This document shows positions 52,317-61,023 of a DNA stretch of 64,000 nt, one piece after another. The DNA lies in NCBI GenBank assembly GCA_018436095.1, contig JAHDMJ010000008.1, positions 294,518 to 358,517 of the forward strand, written 5' to 3'. Every line of letters starts with the position of its first letter. Within the stretch, counting starts at the first letter, position 1. Made by a program: the position numbers and the translations under genes. The notes below the pieces were generated by a model that was not told the DNA's origin, ran no database searches, and saw nothing but the letters and a program-made list of their open reading frames with translations. Origin of the DNA: Clostridia bacterium (GTDB taxonomy: Bacteria; Bacillota; Peptococcia; DRI-13; UBA5745).

Positions 52317-52883
52317 TCAGCCATTGCCATAAAGCGATTCGTTATTTAAGGGGCTTGTTTCCTCCGTCTGTAATGTCTCTAAAGCCGGCAGATCCTGCAG
52401 AGAAGTCAAGCCGAAATATTTCAGAAAATCTGTAGTGGTGGAAAATAAAATAGGCTTGCCGGGGGCGTCTTTACGGCCCGATTCCCGGATCAGATTGCGC
52501 TCCAGCAGGGTGTTAACGGAGGAGTCGCAGCTAACGCCCCGGATTTCCTCCATCTCCCCCCGGGTAATGGGCTGGCGGTAGGCGATGATGGACAAAACCT
52601 CCAAGGAAGCCTGACTTAAAGTAGACAGCCGGGGCTTAACCAGTTTCTCAATATAAGGAGCATGCTTGGGAAAGGTGGCAAACATCCAGCCGCCGGCGAT
52701 TTCACAGATTTCAAAACCCCGGCCCTGCTGGACATATTCTTGCTGCAGACGGCTTAGCGCCTCTAAAATCTGGTCAGATTCGTAACCGGTGATTTCGATG
52801 AGGGCAGACAAGGTCAGGGGCTCGGCAGAGCAAAGCAGCAAGGCTTCCAGTATTTCTTTAGTCTCCTGCTGATACAGATTCAA
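52317..52883 (-). CDS. scpB: Segregation and condensation protein B
   Basis: ScpB and ScpA bind Smc to condense and separate chromosomes. The 188-aa protein has the two winged-helix domains of ScpB: LEALLLCSAEPLTLSALIEITG, LSTLSQASLEVLSIIAYRQPITRGEMEEIRGV (in parts) and LIRESGRKDAPGKPILFSTT. The TTG start at 52883 with AAGGAGG upstream is inside the scpA end (26-base overlap). A frame open far upstream is a shadow of scpA. Confidence 0.94.
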   Translation of the reverse strand: MNLYQQETKEILEALLLCSAEPLTLSALIEITGYESDQILEALSRLQQEYVQQGRGFEICEIAGGWMFATFPKHAPYIEKLVKPRLSTLSQASLEVLSIIAYRQPITRGEMEEIRGVSCDSSVNTLLERNLIRESGRKDAPGKPILFSTTTDFLKYFGLTSLQDLPALETLQTEETSPLNNESLYGNG

Positions 52884-53634
52884 GGGCCGGCTCCTCCTTT
52901 TCCGGGAAATTATTGATGCAGACAAAGATTTCATCAAATAAGCTGGTTTGCCGCACCCAAACCCGGCCCTTAGCCAGCAGCTCCAGTAGGGCCAGAAAAG
53001 CCGTGACCACTTCCATAACGCTTTGGCAAGGTTCCAGCAAATCCGCAAATTTAGCGCTGCCCCCATGACCGGCCAGGGTGCTGAGCATTAAATTCATATG
53101 GTCCTTCAAGCTCATGGTATCTTTCTGAAGAGTGATGGTTTGGCTTCTGGCCGTCATCAGCCGGAGTACCTCCTGAAAGGCCTTATGCAGGTCCGCGGCT
53201 TTCAAATTGCCGATGGGATTAGGGGGCGGAAAAAGAGTCAAAAGACGCTTGTCATCCACTTCCCGGTAATAGATCCGGGTTTGGCTGGTCTCCATTTTCT
53301 TTAATTCCTGGGCATTCTCTTTATAAAGACGGTATTCCAGCAGTTTTTCCACCAGCTCATCTCTGGGGTCCAGATCATCCGTGCCTTCCGCTGCTTCCTG
53401 AGGCCTTTTGGGCAAGAGCAGCTTGGCCTTGATGGCCAAAAGAGTACCGGCCATCACCAGGAAATCTCCGGACAGATTCAAATCGATCTCATCTGCCTTC
53501 TTCAGATAATCCATATACTGGCCGGTAATAAACGCAATAGGGATATTATAAATGTCCAGCTTATGAGTATCGATTAAATGAAGGAGCAAATCCAGGGGAC
53601 CTTCAAATACGGGCAATACCACTTGATAGCTCAT
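52858..53634 (-). CDS. scpA: Segregation and condensation protein A
   Basis: The 258-aa kleisin subunit opens with VVLPVFEGPLDLLLHLIDTHKLDIYNIPIAFIT (read in parts), followed by DEIDLNLSGDFLVMAGTLLAIKAKLLLP and a C-terminal winged helix (FLALLELLAKGRVWVRQ). AAGAGG precedes the ATG. It overlaps scpB and follows trpS by 38 bases. Confidence 0.95.
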   Translation of the reverse strand: MSYQVVLPVFEGPLDLLLHLIDTHKLDIYNIPIAFITGQYMDYLKKADEIDLNLSGDFLVMAGTLLAIKAKLLLPKRPQEAAEGTDDLDPRDELVEKLLEYRLYKENAQELKKMETSQTRIYYREVDDKRLLTLFPPPNPIGNLKAADLHKAFQEVLRLMTARSQTITLQKDTMSLKDHMNLMLSTLAGHGGSAKFADLLEPCQSVMEVVTAFLALLELLAKGRVWVRQTSLFDEIFVCINNFPEKEEPALESVSAGD

Positions 53635-53672
53635 GTTAGCCTCTTTGCTACTAAATATTGATGATTATAGGA

Positions 53673-54665
53673 TTAAATGTTCATGGCTTTTCTGACTAAA
53701 GCCATGGTTGCTTCCGCTTGCCGGTTAGCCTTGGCGTCGCCTTCGGCAATAACCTCCGCCAAAAGCCCCGGGTTTTGGGCAAAAGTCTCCCGCCTTTCCC
53801 GGATGGGAGCCAGCTTGGCGTCGATGATGGCGGCAAGCCGTTTTTTGCACTCTACGCAGCCGATTTGGCCCTGGCGGCAGGCCTCTTGAATCTCCGGTAC
53901 GGCGGCTTCGTTATAGATGGTATGGTATTTGTAGACCACGCAGACTTCGGGATGGCCCGGATCTGTTTTCTTGATACGGGCAGGGTCCGTCACCATGTTT
54001 CTCACCTTTTCGGTAATTTCCGCCGTGGTGGCGCTAAGGGCGATGTCGTTGTGATAGCTTTTGCTCATCTTCCTGCCGTCAATGCCGGGCAGCGAGGCAA
54101 TCTTGGCGTATTTGGGCTGGGGTTCCGGGAAAATTTCGGTATTATACAGGTGATGGAAGCGGCGGACCAGCTCCCGGGAAAATTCAAGATGAGCTCCCTG
54201 ATCCTCCCCTACGGGCACCAGATTAGCCCGGTAAACCAGGATATCTGCCGCCATTAAGAGGGGATAACCCAGAAAACCGTAGGTATTGATATCTTTGCCC
54301 TGTTTGCCCAGCTGCTCAATCTGATCCTTGTAGGTAGGAACTCTTTCCAGCCAAGGCAAGGGCACATTCATACCCAGAAGCAGGGTTAATTCAGCATGAG
54401 CTTTGACATGGGATTGAATAAATATGGAGGATTGCTGAGGATCCAGCCCGGCAGCCAGCCAATCCAGCAGCATGGTCTGACGGAAGCCGTCAAGGCGGGA
54501 GGTATCGTCATAATCGCTGGTTAGCGCATGCCAATCTGCCACCATATAGAAGCATTGATAATCCTGTTGTAATAAGGCCCAGTTCTCCAGAACGCTGAGA
54601 TGGCCAATGTGCAATTGGCCTGTGGGCCGCATACCGCTCAAGATAATGCCTTTTTTTTGTGACAT
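53673..54665 (-). CDS. trpS: Tryptophanyl-tRNA synthetase
   Basis: The 330-aa class I synthetase has the HIGH motif as HIGHL (about residue 18), KMSKS exactly at about 196, and ATP-site GYPLLMAADILVYRA. The start follows AAGGGAGGAA. No T-box leader was seen in front of it. It lies between scpA and the M50 protease, a common clostridial order. Confidence 0.97.
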   Translation of the reverse strand: MSQKKGIILSGMRPTGQLHIGHLSVLENWALLQQDYQCFYMVADWHALTSDYDDTSRLDGFRQTMLLDWLAAGLDPQQSSIFIQSHVKAHAELTLLLGMNVPLPWLERVPTYKDQIEQLGKQGKDINTYGFLGYPLLMAADILVYRANLVPVGEDQGAHLEFSRELVRRFHHLYNTEIFPEPQPKYAKIASLPGIDGRKMSKSYHNDIALSATTAEITEKVRNMVTDPARIKKTDPGHPEVCVVYKYHTIYNEAAVPEIQEACRQGQIGCVECKKRLAAIIDAKLAPIRERRETFAQNPGLLAEVIAEGDAKANRQAEATMALVRKAMNI

Positions 54666-54691
54666 GGATGTTCCTCCCTTAGATGAGTTCG

Positions 54692-55324
54692 TTAATTAAA
54701 CAAGCCGAATAATTTTACAAAGCTATTGACCAGGCCGTTGGAAAGGGGACCGATAATCCTTGAGGGGACGTTGCCGAATATCAGCAGCAATAAGATAACA
54801 AAGCCGTATTGCTCCACGATCTGAGCTCCATGATAAAAGCGGTCAGGCAAAAGGCCGAAAAGGATTTTCGAGCCGTCTAAAGGCGGCACAGGGATTAAAT
54901 TAAAGAAAGCCAGGCTGGCGTTAATGGAGCAGAAATAGACTAAAAATCGGTAAAGCCAGGGCATGGTGTAGAGGAAATAGTCAGGTATAAAGGTGAACAC
55001 GCCTACGCCGATAAAACACAGCAGCACATTGGACATTGGCCCTGCCAAGGCCGTAAGCAGCATACCGGTTTTTTCGTCCACATTGCGAAATTGGTAGGGA
55101 TTTACCGGTACGGGCTTAGCCCAGCCAAAGCGAAAGAACATCAAAGCCAAAAGACCTATGGGATCAATGTGGCGCAGAGGATTAAGAGACAGACGGCCAG
55201 CATTCTTGGCCGTGCTGTCCCCTAATTGATAAGCGGAAAAGGCATGGGAAAACTCGTGAAACGATAAGGAAATAATGATTGCCGGTAAAATGAACAGCAA
55301 ATCACTAAAAGAAAAATTAATCAA
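54692..55324 (-). CDS. Site-2-protease-like M50 metalloprotease (YwhC/SpoIVFB-type)
   Basis: The 210-aa membrane protein has zinc motif HEFSH (residues 23-27) and the second motif NLIPVPPLDGSKI, with about six helices. These proteases cut substrates within the membrane; the physiological target is unknown. Start TTG 55324 has an AGGTG site and lies at the end of lysA (8-base overlap). It has neither a PDZ nor a CBS domain. Confidence 0.9.
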   Translation of the reverse strand: MINFSFSDLLFILPAIIISLSFHEFSHAFSAYQLGDSTAKNAGRLSLNPLRHIDPIGLLALMFFRFGWAKPVPVNPYQFRNVDEKTGMLLTALAGPMSNVLLCFIGVGVFTFIPDYFLYTMPWLYRFLVYFCSINASLAFFNLIPVPPLDGSKILFGLLPDRFYHGAQIVEQYGFVILLLLIFGNVPSRIIGPLSNGLVNSFVKLFGLFN

Positions 55325-56693
55325 CAGGCACCTGTCCCTTCGGTAATGTGAGTTTTTGCCATTGGTGGCCGTGATCCCAAAGCAAATGCTCAGGTATAAG
55401 GTCGTTGCGGACAATGTCCTCAAAAGTCTCTCTTTTGACGATAATATGGGCCTTGCCGCCGGAAACCATGACTACGGCAGGCTTGGCAATACGGTTGTAA
55501 TTGCTGGCCATGGAATAATTGTAGGCGCCGGTGGTGGAGATGGCCAGGATATCGCCGGTTTCCACCCAGGGCATGGAAGCATCCCAAAGCAGCATATCGC
55601 CGGACTCACAGCACTTGCCGGCTACGGAGGCCACAATCTGATTGGCGGCCGTCATCTTGTTGGCCAGGCACATTTCGTACTTGGCCTGATATAAAGCCGG
55701 CCGGGGATTATCTCCCATGCCGCCGTCTATAGCCACGTAAGTACGAACCCGGGGAATGGTCTTGATGGAGCCTACGGTATATAGAGTAGTGCCCGCATTG
55801 CCTACAATGGCCCGGCCCGGCTCGATGGAAATTCGCCGGGGCATGGGGTGGTTGTGGCGGGACAGCTCTTCCTGTAAGGCTTCGTAAATGGCCTTGGCAA
55901 AATCAGCGGGAGTTACCGGCGTATCGCCTTCCCGGTAATAAACGCCGAAGCCGCCGCCCAGATTAATTTCAGGCAGATGAAAGCCTAAATTGTCGCTGGC
56001 ATAGGCCATAAAGGAAGCCATGATTCTGGCGGTCTGGGCAAAGGATTCCACTTCAAAAACCTGGGAGCCGATGTGGCACTGGATACCTACCAGCTCCATA
56101 TGCTCCTTGGCATGCATCAGGTGCAGAGCTTCCATAGCCTGGCCTGTAGAAATGCTGAGGCCAAACTTGGAATCGATCTTGCCGGTTTGAATATACTCAT
56201 GGGTATGGGCTTCAATGCCGGGCTGAACCCGTAAAAGTACCATAGGCCTTAGGCCCATGCTGCCGGCAATCTCGTCAATCAACTGAATCTCCGTAAAATT
56301 ATCCACGATAATCCGGCCTACCCGGTTTTCCAAAGCATAGCGGATTTCATCGGGAGTCTTGTTGTTGCCGTTGAAATCGATGCGGGAAGGATCGGCTCCT
56401 GCAGCTAAAGCCGTGTAAAGCTCGCCGGAGGATACCACGTCGATGCCTAAATCCTCCTGAGCCGCCAGCCTTAACATAGCCAGGCAGCAAAAAGCCTTGC
56501 TGGCGTATGCCACCTCGCCGCCGGGAATCCCTTCAATAAAAGCCTTGTGAAAGGCCCGGCAGTTTTGCCGCAGCAAATCTTCATCCATGACGTACAGAGG
56601 GCTGCCAAACTCCTTGACCAGATCCACCGTATCACAACCGCCGATGACCAGATGGCCATCTTCATTTACTGTCATTGTACCGTGTCTTTTCAT
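55317..56693 (-). CDS. lysA: Diaminopimelate decarboxylase
   Basis: LysA makes L-lysine from meso-diaminopimelate with PLP. The 458-aa protein has VAYASKAFC (Lys66 as PLP anchor), HIGSQVFEV, LGGGFGVYYREGD and KCCESGDMLLWD (Cys and Glu of the active site, from the partner subunit). ATG 56693 follows AGGAGAGG; an open frame up to 56750 is upstream leader. A lysine riboswitch sits in the leader, so this gene is repressed by lysine. Confidence 0.97.
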   Translation of the reverse strand: MKRHGTMTVNEDGHLVIGGCDTVDLVKEFGSPLYVMDEDLLRQNCRAFHKAFIEGIPGGEVAYASKAFCCLAMLRLAAQEDLGIDVVSSGELYTALAAGADPSRIDFNGNNKTPDEIRYALENRVGRIIVDNFTEIQLIDEIAGSMGLRPMVLLRVQPGIEAHTHEYIQTGKIDSKFGLSISTGQAMEALHLMHAKEHMELVGIQCHIGSQVFEVESFAQTARIMASFMAYASDNLGFHLPEINLGGGFGVYYREGDTPVTPADFAKAIYEALQEELSRHNHPMPRRISIEPGRAIVGNAGTTLYTVGSIKTIPRVRTYVAIDGGMGDNPRPALYQAKYEMCLANKMTAANQIVASVAGKCCESGDMLLWDASMPWVETGDILAISTTGAYNYSMASNYNRIAKPAVVMVSGGKAHIIVKRETFEDIVRNDLIPEHLLWDHGHQWQKLTLPKGQVPVD

Positions 56694-56718
56694 TTGATTC
56701 CTCTCCTTTTTTAATTCT

Positions 56719-56925
56719 GATGAGATAGTGCTCCACCTTTCAATCCACACCCTCCTTGCGGAGAGTGACGTTGATAATGGTGACAGTCCTGCACTTATTC
56801 AATGCAGTCCCAGCCCGGGGCTTTGCCAAGCCCTGACTTCGGCGGGTGACCCTTTCCTCCCATTCAACGCCTGCCGGCTCCCGGGAGTAATCTTGCCATC
56901 CGCAACCTCTACCTCATCTCGGGAG
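56719..56925 (-). ncRNA. Lysine riboswitch (L-box) of lysA
   Basis: In the RNA direction, the conserved blocks occur in order: GAGGUAGAGGUUGCGG, GGCAAGAUUACUC, GGGUCACCCGCCGAAG, GGGCUGGGACUGCAUU, ACUGUCACC and, after a variable hairpin, GGUGGAGCACUAUCUC, which closes P1. No strong intrinsic terminator lies before lysA. A CUCUCC segment just upstream of P1 is complementary to the lysA GGAGAG ribosome site, so control at translation start is possible. Confidence 0.92.
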
Positions 56926-56954
56926 AGATGAGGCTTTATCTGTATATATTACCA

Positions 56955-58337
56955 CTAGATACATTCCATGACAAGTGCTTTTGCCGCTAAGAGCAGCCCC
57001 AGCCGTATTTGCGCCAGAGAAAAGCCTCCTTGAAGGTATGCTATATAGGGAGGACGTAAAGGGCCGTCGGCGCTAAGCTCGCTGGAGGAGCCTTGGATGA
57101 AGCCACCGCCGGCCATTACCACCGGGTGGTCGTAGCCCGGCAGCAGGTCCGGCTCCGGCAAAAAAGTACTGTCCAGAGGGCAGGCCTGCTGGATGGCTTG
57201 ACAGAAGCGCACCAGCTTCTGGCTGTCTTCCAGCTTGACGGCCTGAACAATGTCGGCTCTTTGGGGGGCGAAACCGGCCCCGCTGGCCGTACCGCCGGCT
57301 TCAAGGGCGGCCGGCAGCACTTCATAGCCCAGACGCTGAAAAAGAGCGGCAGCCAAAAGAGCGCCTTTGAGAGACTGGCCTACGGTATGGGGGGCTTGAA
57401 AAAAGCCCTGAAAGGCCAGCCGGTTAAAGCCTAAAGAAGCTCCTAAATCCTTACCCAAGCCGGGAGCCGACAGCCTTCTTCCGGCAGCTTCCACATAAGC
57501 TTTTTTGCCGGCAAGGTAGCCGCCGGCAGGAGCCAGAGTACCGCCGGGGTTTTTAATCAGTGAGCCGATAACCAGATCCGCCCCTATATGTCCCGGCTCT
57601 TCTGTTTCTACCATTTCACAATAGCAATTATCCACCAGGCAGATCACATCAGGCCCTTTGGCTTTGACGGCTGCGATGACTTCCTTTAGCTCCGCAATAG
57701 TTATGGAAGGCCGCCACTGGTAGCCCTTTGACCGCTGCAGCAAAACCATTTTTGTTTTTTCATTGATGGCCTTTAAAAGCCGGGGCAGGTCGATGACGCT
57801 GCCGGCCACTTCCTGGCCGTCAGCTTGATCTGCCCTTTCACTTTTTAAAGGTATTTCCTGATAAGTCACGCCCAGATCCAGCAAAGAGTCGGCCTCGCCT
57901 CCTAAACCGATGACTTTAAGTAAAGTATCGTAAGGCTTGCCGGCGGCGCTGATCAGCTCCTGGCCCGGCCGCAAATTACCGTATAAGCCTAAAGCCAGGG
58001 CATGGGTGCCGGAAAGAATCTGGCTCCTGACTAAAGCCGCCTCGCCGCCGAAATATTCGGCAAAAATAGCTTCCAGGGCATCCCGGCCCACATCACCATA
58101 GCCGTAACCGGTGGAACCGTTGAGATGAAAATCCGTTATGCCGTTTTTTTGAAAAATATGCAGCAGCCTGGCTTGATTATAATAAACTCTGCTCTCTATG
58201 GAAGCGAATTCCGCCTGCAAAGCAACTTCCGCTTTTTCCAATTCCAGAATTAAATGCTCCGGCACTTGATAAGTCTGCTGCAAAAAATGCCGGAGCCGGC
58301 TGTTGGGATCGCTGTTAAAACTATTGCTGTTGGTCAT
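56955..58337 (-). CDS. Methionine gamma-lyase-like PLP enzyme (aluminium-resistance family)
   Basis: The 460-aa fold-type I PLP protein has SLIKNPGG with the PLP Lys near residue 262, VRSQILSGTHALALGLYGNLRPGQEL and DLVIGSLIKNPGGTLAPAGGYLAG (in parts). The family is annotated from aluminium resistance or as methionine gamma-lyase-like; its true substrate is not established. ATG 58337 has GAGG nine bases upstream; it overlaps hflX by 17 bases. Confidence 0.88.
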   Translation of the reverse strand: MTNSNSFNSDPNSRLRHFLQQTYQVPEHLILELEKAEVALQAEFASIESRVYYNQARLLHIFQKNGITDFHLNGSTGYGYGDVGRDALEAIFAEYFGGEAALVRSQILSGTHALALGLYGNLRPGQELISAAGKPYDTLLKVIGLGGEADSLLDLGVTYQEIPLKSERADQADGQEVAGSVIDLPRLLKAINEKTKMVLLQRSKGYQWRPSITIAELKEVIAAVKAKGPDVICLVDNCYCEMVETEEPGHIGADLVIGSLIKNPGGTLAPAGGYLAGKKAYVEAAGRRLSAPGLGKDLGASLGFNRLAFQGFFQAPHTVGQSLKGALLAAALFQRLGYEVLPAALEAGGTASGAGFAPQRADIVQAVKLEDSQKLVRFCQAIQQACPLDSTFLPEPDLLPGYDHPVVMAGGGFIQGSSSELSADGPLRPPYIAYLQGGFSLAQIRLGLLLAAKALVMECI

Positions 58338-59739
58338 TGATTTCATCCTCAGTCAGATATTGGCGGTACTGTTCCGCCTGATGTTTGGGCAAAATAACGG
58401 TGCCGGTAATCCGGTCCGCTTCATAATTAACCTGGCTGACGCTGCCCAAGTGATAAAAGCGGTTCAGCAAACCGCCCTGATCCTGGCTTAAAACGAATTG
58501 TTTTGTGACTAAAGGTTGAGGTAAATGCTGGGCCAGTAGTTTTTTCAGTTGGTCTATACCCTCGCCGGTTTTGGCGGATATCATCACCGCCGGCTGGTAA
58601 TCCGACAAGTAATGCTGAACATCCAAAGGATCCGGCAATAAATCGATTTTATTGAAAACATGGATCATGGGCTTTTCTTCACAGCCCACCTCTTCCAGTA
58701 CCCGGTGGACGGTTTTGATCTGGCCGGCCAGATCCTTATGGGAACTGTCGGCCACATGAATAAGGACATCGGCATAGATAGCCTCTTCCAGAGTAGCCCG
58801 AAAAGCGCTGATCAAGGAATGGGGCAGTTGCTGGATGAAGCCTACGGTGTCCGTGAGCAGCACTTCCGTTTCCTCCAGCCGGAAGCGCCGGGTTGTAGGA
58901 TCAAGGGTAGCAAACAGCTTATCCTCCGCCTTGACGCCGGCGTCGGTCAGCGTATTGAGCAATGAGGATTTGCCGGCATTGGTATAGCCTACCAGGGCCA
59001 ATACCGGCACCTGGTTTTTCTCCCGCCGGCCCCGGTTGACCATCCGCTGGCGTCGGATCTGTTCGATTTCGCTTTTAAGATTATCTATGCGCTGGCGAAT
59101 ATGGCGCCGGTCTTTTTCCAACTGGCTTTCACCGGGGCCCCGGGTACCGATGCCGCCGCCCAGACGGGACAGCTCTTTGCCTTTGCCGCTGAGACGGGGC
59201 AGCAAATAGCTGAGCTGAGCCAGCTCAATCTGCAATTTTCCTTCTCTGGTGTGGGCGTGATCCGCAAAAATTTGTAAAATTAATGCCGTCCGGTCAATAA
59301 CCCGGCAAGGCAGCCGCTGATCCAATTGGTTTTGCTGCCGGACGGAAAGCTCGTCGTCAATGATAACCAGATCAATAACTTTTTCTGCAATCAAATCTTT
59401 GATTTCTTCCAATTTGCCTTTGCCAAAATAATGGGCGGGATCAGGCCGGTCCCGGTTGGCCATTAGGCTATGAATAACCAAGCCGCCGGCAGTTTCCGTC
59501 AAACCGGCCAATTCCTGGAGAGAAGCTTGAGGATCAAGCTCGCCGGGACTGCGGTGGTTGCTTAAACCCAAAAGCAGAACTCTTTCCGGCTCAGTATTTT
59601 CTACAATATGGAGGCTTCTGCTTCTTTTTTGATCAGGCCAAAGAGCCTCATCAGCTAAAAGATTTTTCTCAAGCAAAAGCTGCTCTTCTTCTGCGTTATT
59701 GTTTTCCAGGTTATCCAAAATTTCACGAATATCTGTCAT
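58321..59739 (-). CDS. hflX: Ribosome-associated GTPase HflX
   Basis: HflX splits stalled ribosomes. The 472-aa protein has the N-terminal HflX domain with FGKGKLEEIKDL and DLVIIDDELSVRQQNQLDQRL, a linker with GGIGTRGPGESQLEKDRR, and the GTPase part GYTNAGKSSLLNTL (G1), DPTTRRF (G2) and DTVGFIQQLPH (G3). Start follows AAGGAG. It lies between the PLP enzyme gene and miaA; hfq, often found here, is absent. Confidence 0.95.
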   Translation of the reverse strand: MTDIREILDNLENNNAEEEQLLLEKNLLADEALWPDQKRSRSLHIVENTEPERVLLLGLSNHRSPGELDPQASLQELAGLTETAGGLVIHSLMANRDRPDPAHYFGKGKLEEIKDLIAEKVIDLVIIDDELSVRQQNQLDQRLPCRVIDRTALILQIFADHAHTREGKLQIELAQLSYLLPRLSGKGKELSRLGGGIGTRGPGESQLEKDRRHIRQRIDNLKSEIEQIRRQRMVNRGRREKNQVPVLALVGYTNAGKSSLLNTLTDAGVKAEDKLFATLDPTTRRFRLEETEVLLTDTVGFIQQLPHSLISAFRATLEEAIYADVLIHVADSSHKDLAGQIKTVHRVLEEVGCEEKPMIHVFNKIDLLPDPLDVQHYLSDYQPAVMISAKTGEGIDQLKKLLAQHLPQPLVTKQFVLSQDQGGLLNRFYHLGSVSQVNYEADRITGTVILPKHQAEQYRQYLTEDEINDQQQ

Positions 59740-59782
59740 GGGTACTCCTTTTACGATTAATGAATTTCGCCATTTAAATCCG

Positions 59783-59811
59783 GCATAGCCGGGGATGACT
59801 GTGGCATACTA
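59783..59811 (+). promoter_or_regulatory. Sigma-F/sigma-G promoter of the small antisense gene
   Basis: GCATA (59783-59787), a 17-base spacer and CATACTA (59805-59811) match GHATR-N17-CATWHTA at all positions. The start site would fall about 15 bases before the ATG, leaving room for just the GGAGGTGA ribosome site. Confidence 0.8.
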
Positions 59812-59832
59812 AAAAACGGAGGTGATAACAAA

Positions 59833-60030
59833 ATGAAAAGATCTTTAAACAGGGCCAGCAAATCGGCTTTAGGTACCGGGGCTTTAATCACCGGGGCAGG
59901 CGCTTTGATCGGCGGCCGCATCGGTTTTAGTATTGCCGGATTTGGCGTTGCCCAAATGATTCTTGGCGGTTCCAATATGATCCAGGAAAGCCATTCCCAT
60001 TTGATGAAGAAAGTCTCTGATCTTATCTGA
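59833..60030 (+). CDS. Small glycine-rich, forespore-type protein, antisense to the miaA tail
   Basis: The 65-aa product has a basic N terminus (MKRSLNRASKSAL) and a hydrophobic Gly-rich stretch of about 35 residues (GTGALITGAGALIGGRIGF and onwards) with glycine-zipper spacing, then a polar end. It looks like a small membrane-associated or spore protein. GGAGGTGA precedes the ATG and a consensus sigma-F/G promoter lies directly upstream. The whole 3' part (59884-60030) overlaps miaA on the other strand. I do not recognise a family. Confidence 0.75.
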   Translation: MKRSLNRASKSALGTGALITGAGALIGGRIGFSIAGFGVAQMILGGSNMIQESHSHLMKKVSDLI

Positions 60031-61023
60031 ACCCCAGCCTGATCCTTCCTCGGTGCTCTCGCTTACTCCTTCCCTCTCTTGAAGAAATGCTGCTAATATC
60101 TCTGCGCTTCTTTCTTCCTGCATTTTTTTGCCGTCCAGCCAAAAAATATAAGGGTTACGGCGAAACCAGGTTAGCTGCCGCTTGGCATAGCGGCGGCTTT
60201 CCTGTTTTATGGCCTCTATAGCTTCTTCTAAAGTATATGTGCCTTCCAGAAACAGCAATAATTGTTTATAACCGATGGCCTGACCTGCCTGGCTGTCCAG
60301 TTTTAAACCTCCTTTTTGTAAAGCAAGGACCTCTGCCGCCAATCCTGCCGCCGTCATTTGGTCAACCCGCAGATTAATCCGCTGATACAACTCCTGACGA
60401 AGCATAGTTAAGCCAAAAAAAATAGTGGGATAGATTAGCCGGGGCGCTTTATAAGCCTGGACATTTTCGGAAATCGGTTTGCCATGGAGCTTTTCGTACT
60501 CCAAGGCTCTGATTATACGTTTGGTATCGTTGGGATGGAGGCGTTTGGCCGACTGGGGATCAACCTGGTACAGCTTCTGCCATAATTCAACGGTACCAAG
60601 TTTTGCGGCCTCAGCCCTTAAAGCTTCCCGTAAGGAATTAGCCTCAGCCTCTTCTCCCTCTTCTTTGTTATATTCATAATTATATAAGGCGCTGTCGATA
60701 TATAAGCCGGTACCTCCTGCCAGAATAGGCGTTTTGCCCCGGTGAAAAATGTCTGCAATACAGGCGCGGGCCAGTTTTTGATATTCCGCCGCGCTGAAGG
60801 ATTCGCCAGGCAGACGTAAATCCAGCAGATGATGGGCAATACCTTGGCACTCTTCCCGGGTTACCTTGGCGGTGCCGATATCCATACCTTTATAAATTTG
60901 CATGGAATCACCGGAGATGATTTCTCCATTCAGGGCCTTAGCCAGATTGATGGCCAGGCCGGATTTGCCGGAAGCCGTAGGGCCAACCACGGCAATCACT
61001 TTTTTTAAGGCTTTATTTGTCAT
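59884..61023 (-). CDS. miaA: tRNA dimethylallyltransferase with about 60-aa C-terminal extension
   Basis: MiaA adds dimethylallyl to A37 of tRNAs reading U-starting codons. The 379-aa protein has GPTASGKSG (about 14-22), DSMQIYKGMDIGTAK, LAGGTGLYIDSAL and the C-terminal RRYAKRQLTWFRRNP. Normal MiaA ends near residue 318; residues 319-379 (starting GVSESTEEG) are polar and low in conservation signals. Their codons overlap the antisense small gene, so the stop codon seems to have been lost or shifted. It overlaps the methyltransferase by 11 bases. Confidence 0.94.
   Translation of the reverse strand: MTNKALKKVIAVVGPTASGKSGLAINLAKALNGEIISGDSMQIYKGMDIGTAKVTREECQGIAHHLLDLRLPGESFSAAEYQKLARACIADIFHRGKTPILAGGTGLYIDSALYNYEYNKEEGEEAEANSLREALRAEAAKLGTVELWQKLYQVDPQSAKRLHPNDTKRIIRALEYEKLHGKPISENVQAYKAPRLIYPTIFFGLTMLRQELYQRINLRVDQMTAAGLAAEVLALQKGGLKLDSQAGQAIGYKQLLLFLEGTYTLEEAIEAIKQESRRYAKRQLTWFRRNPYIFWLDGKKMQEERSAEILAAFLQEREGVSESTEEGSGWGSDKIRDFLHQMGMAFLDHIGTAKNHLGNAKSGNTKTDAAADQSACPGD

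Noticed and set aside
59757-59975. 72-codon minus-strand frame over the small + gene
   Set aside because: No ribosome site; the + frame has promoter and ribosome site, and the minus strand there already encodes the miaA tail in another frame.
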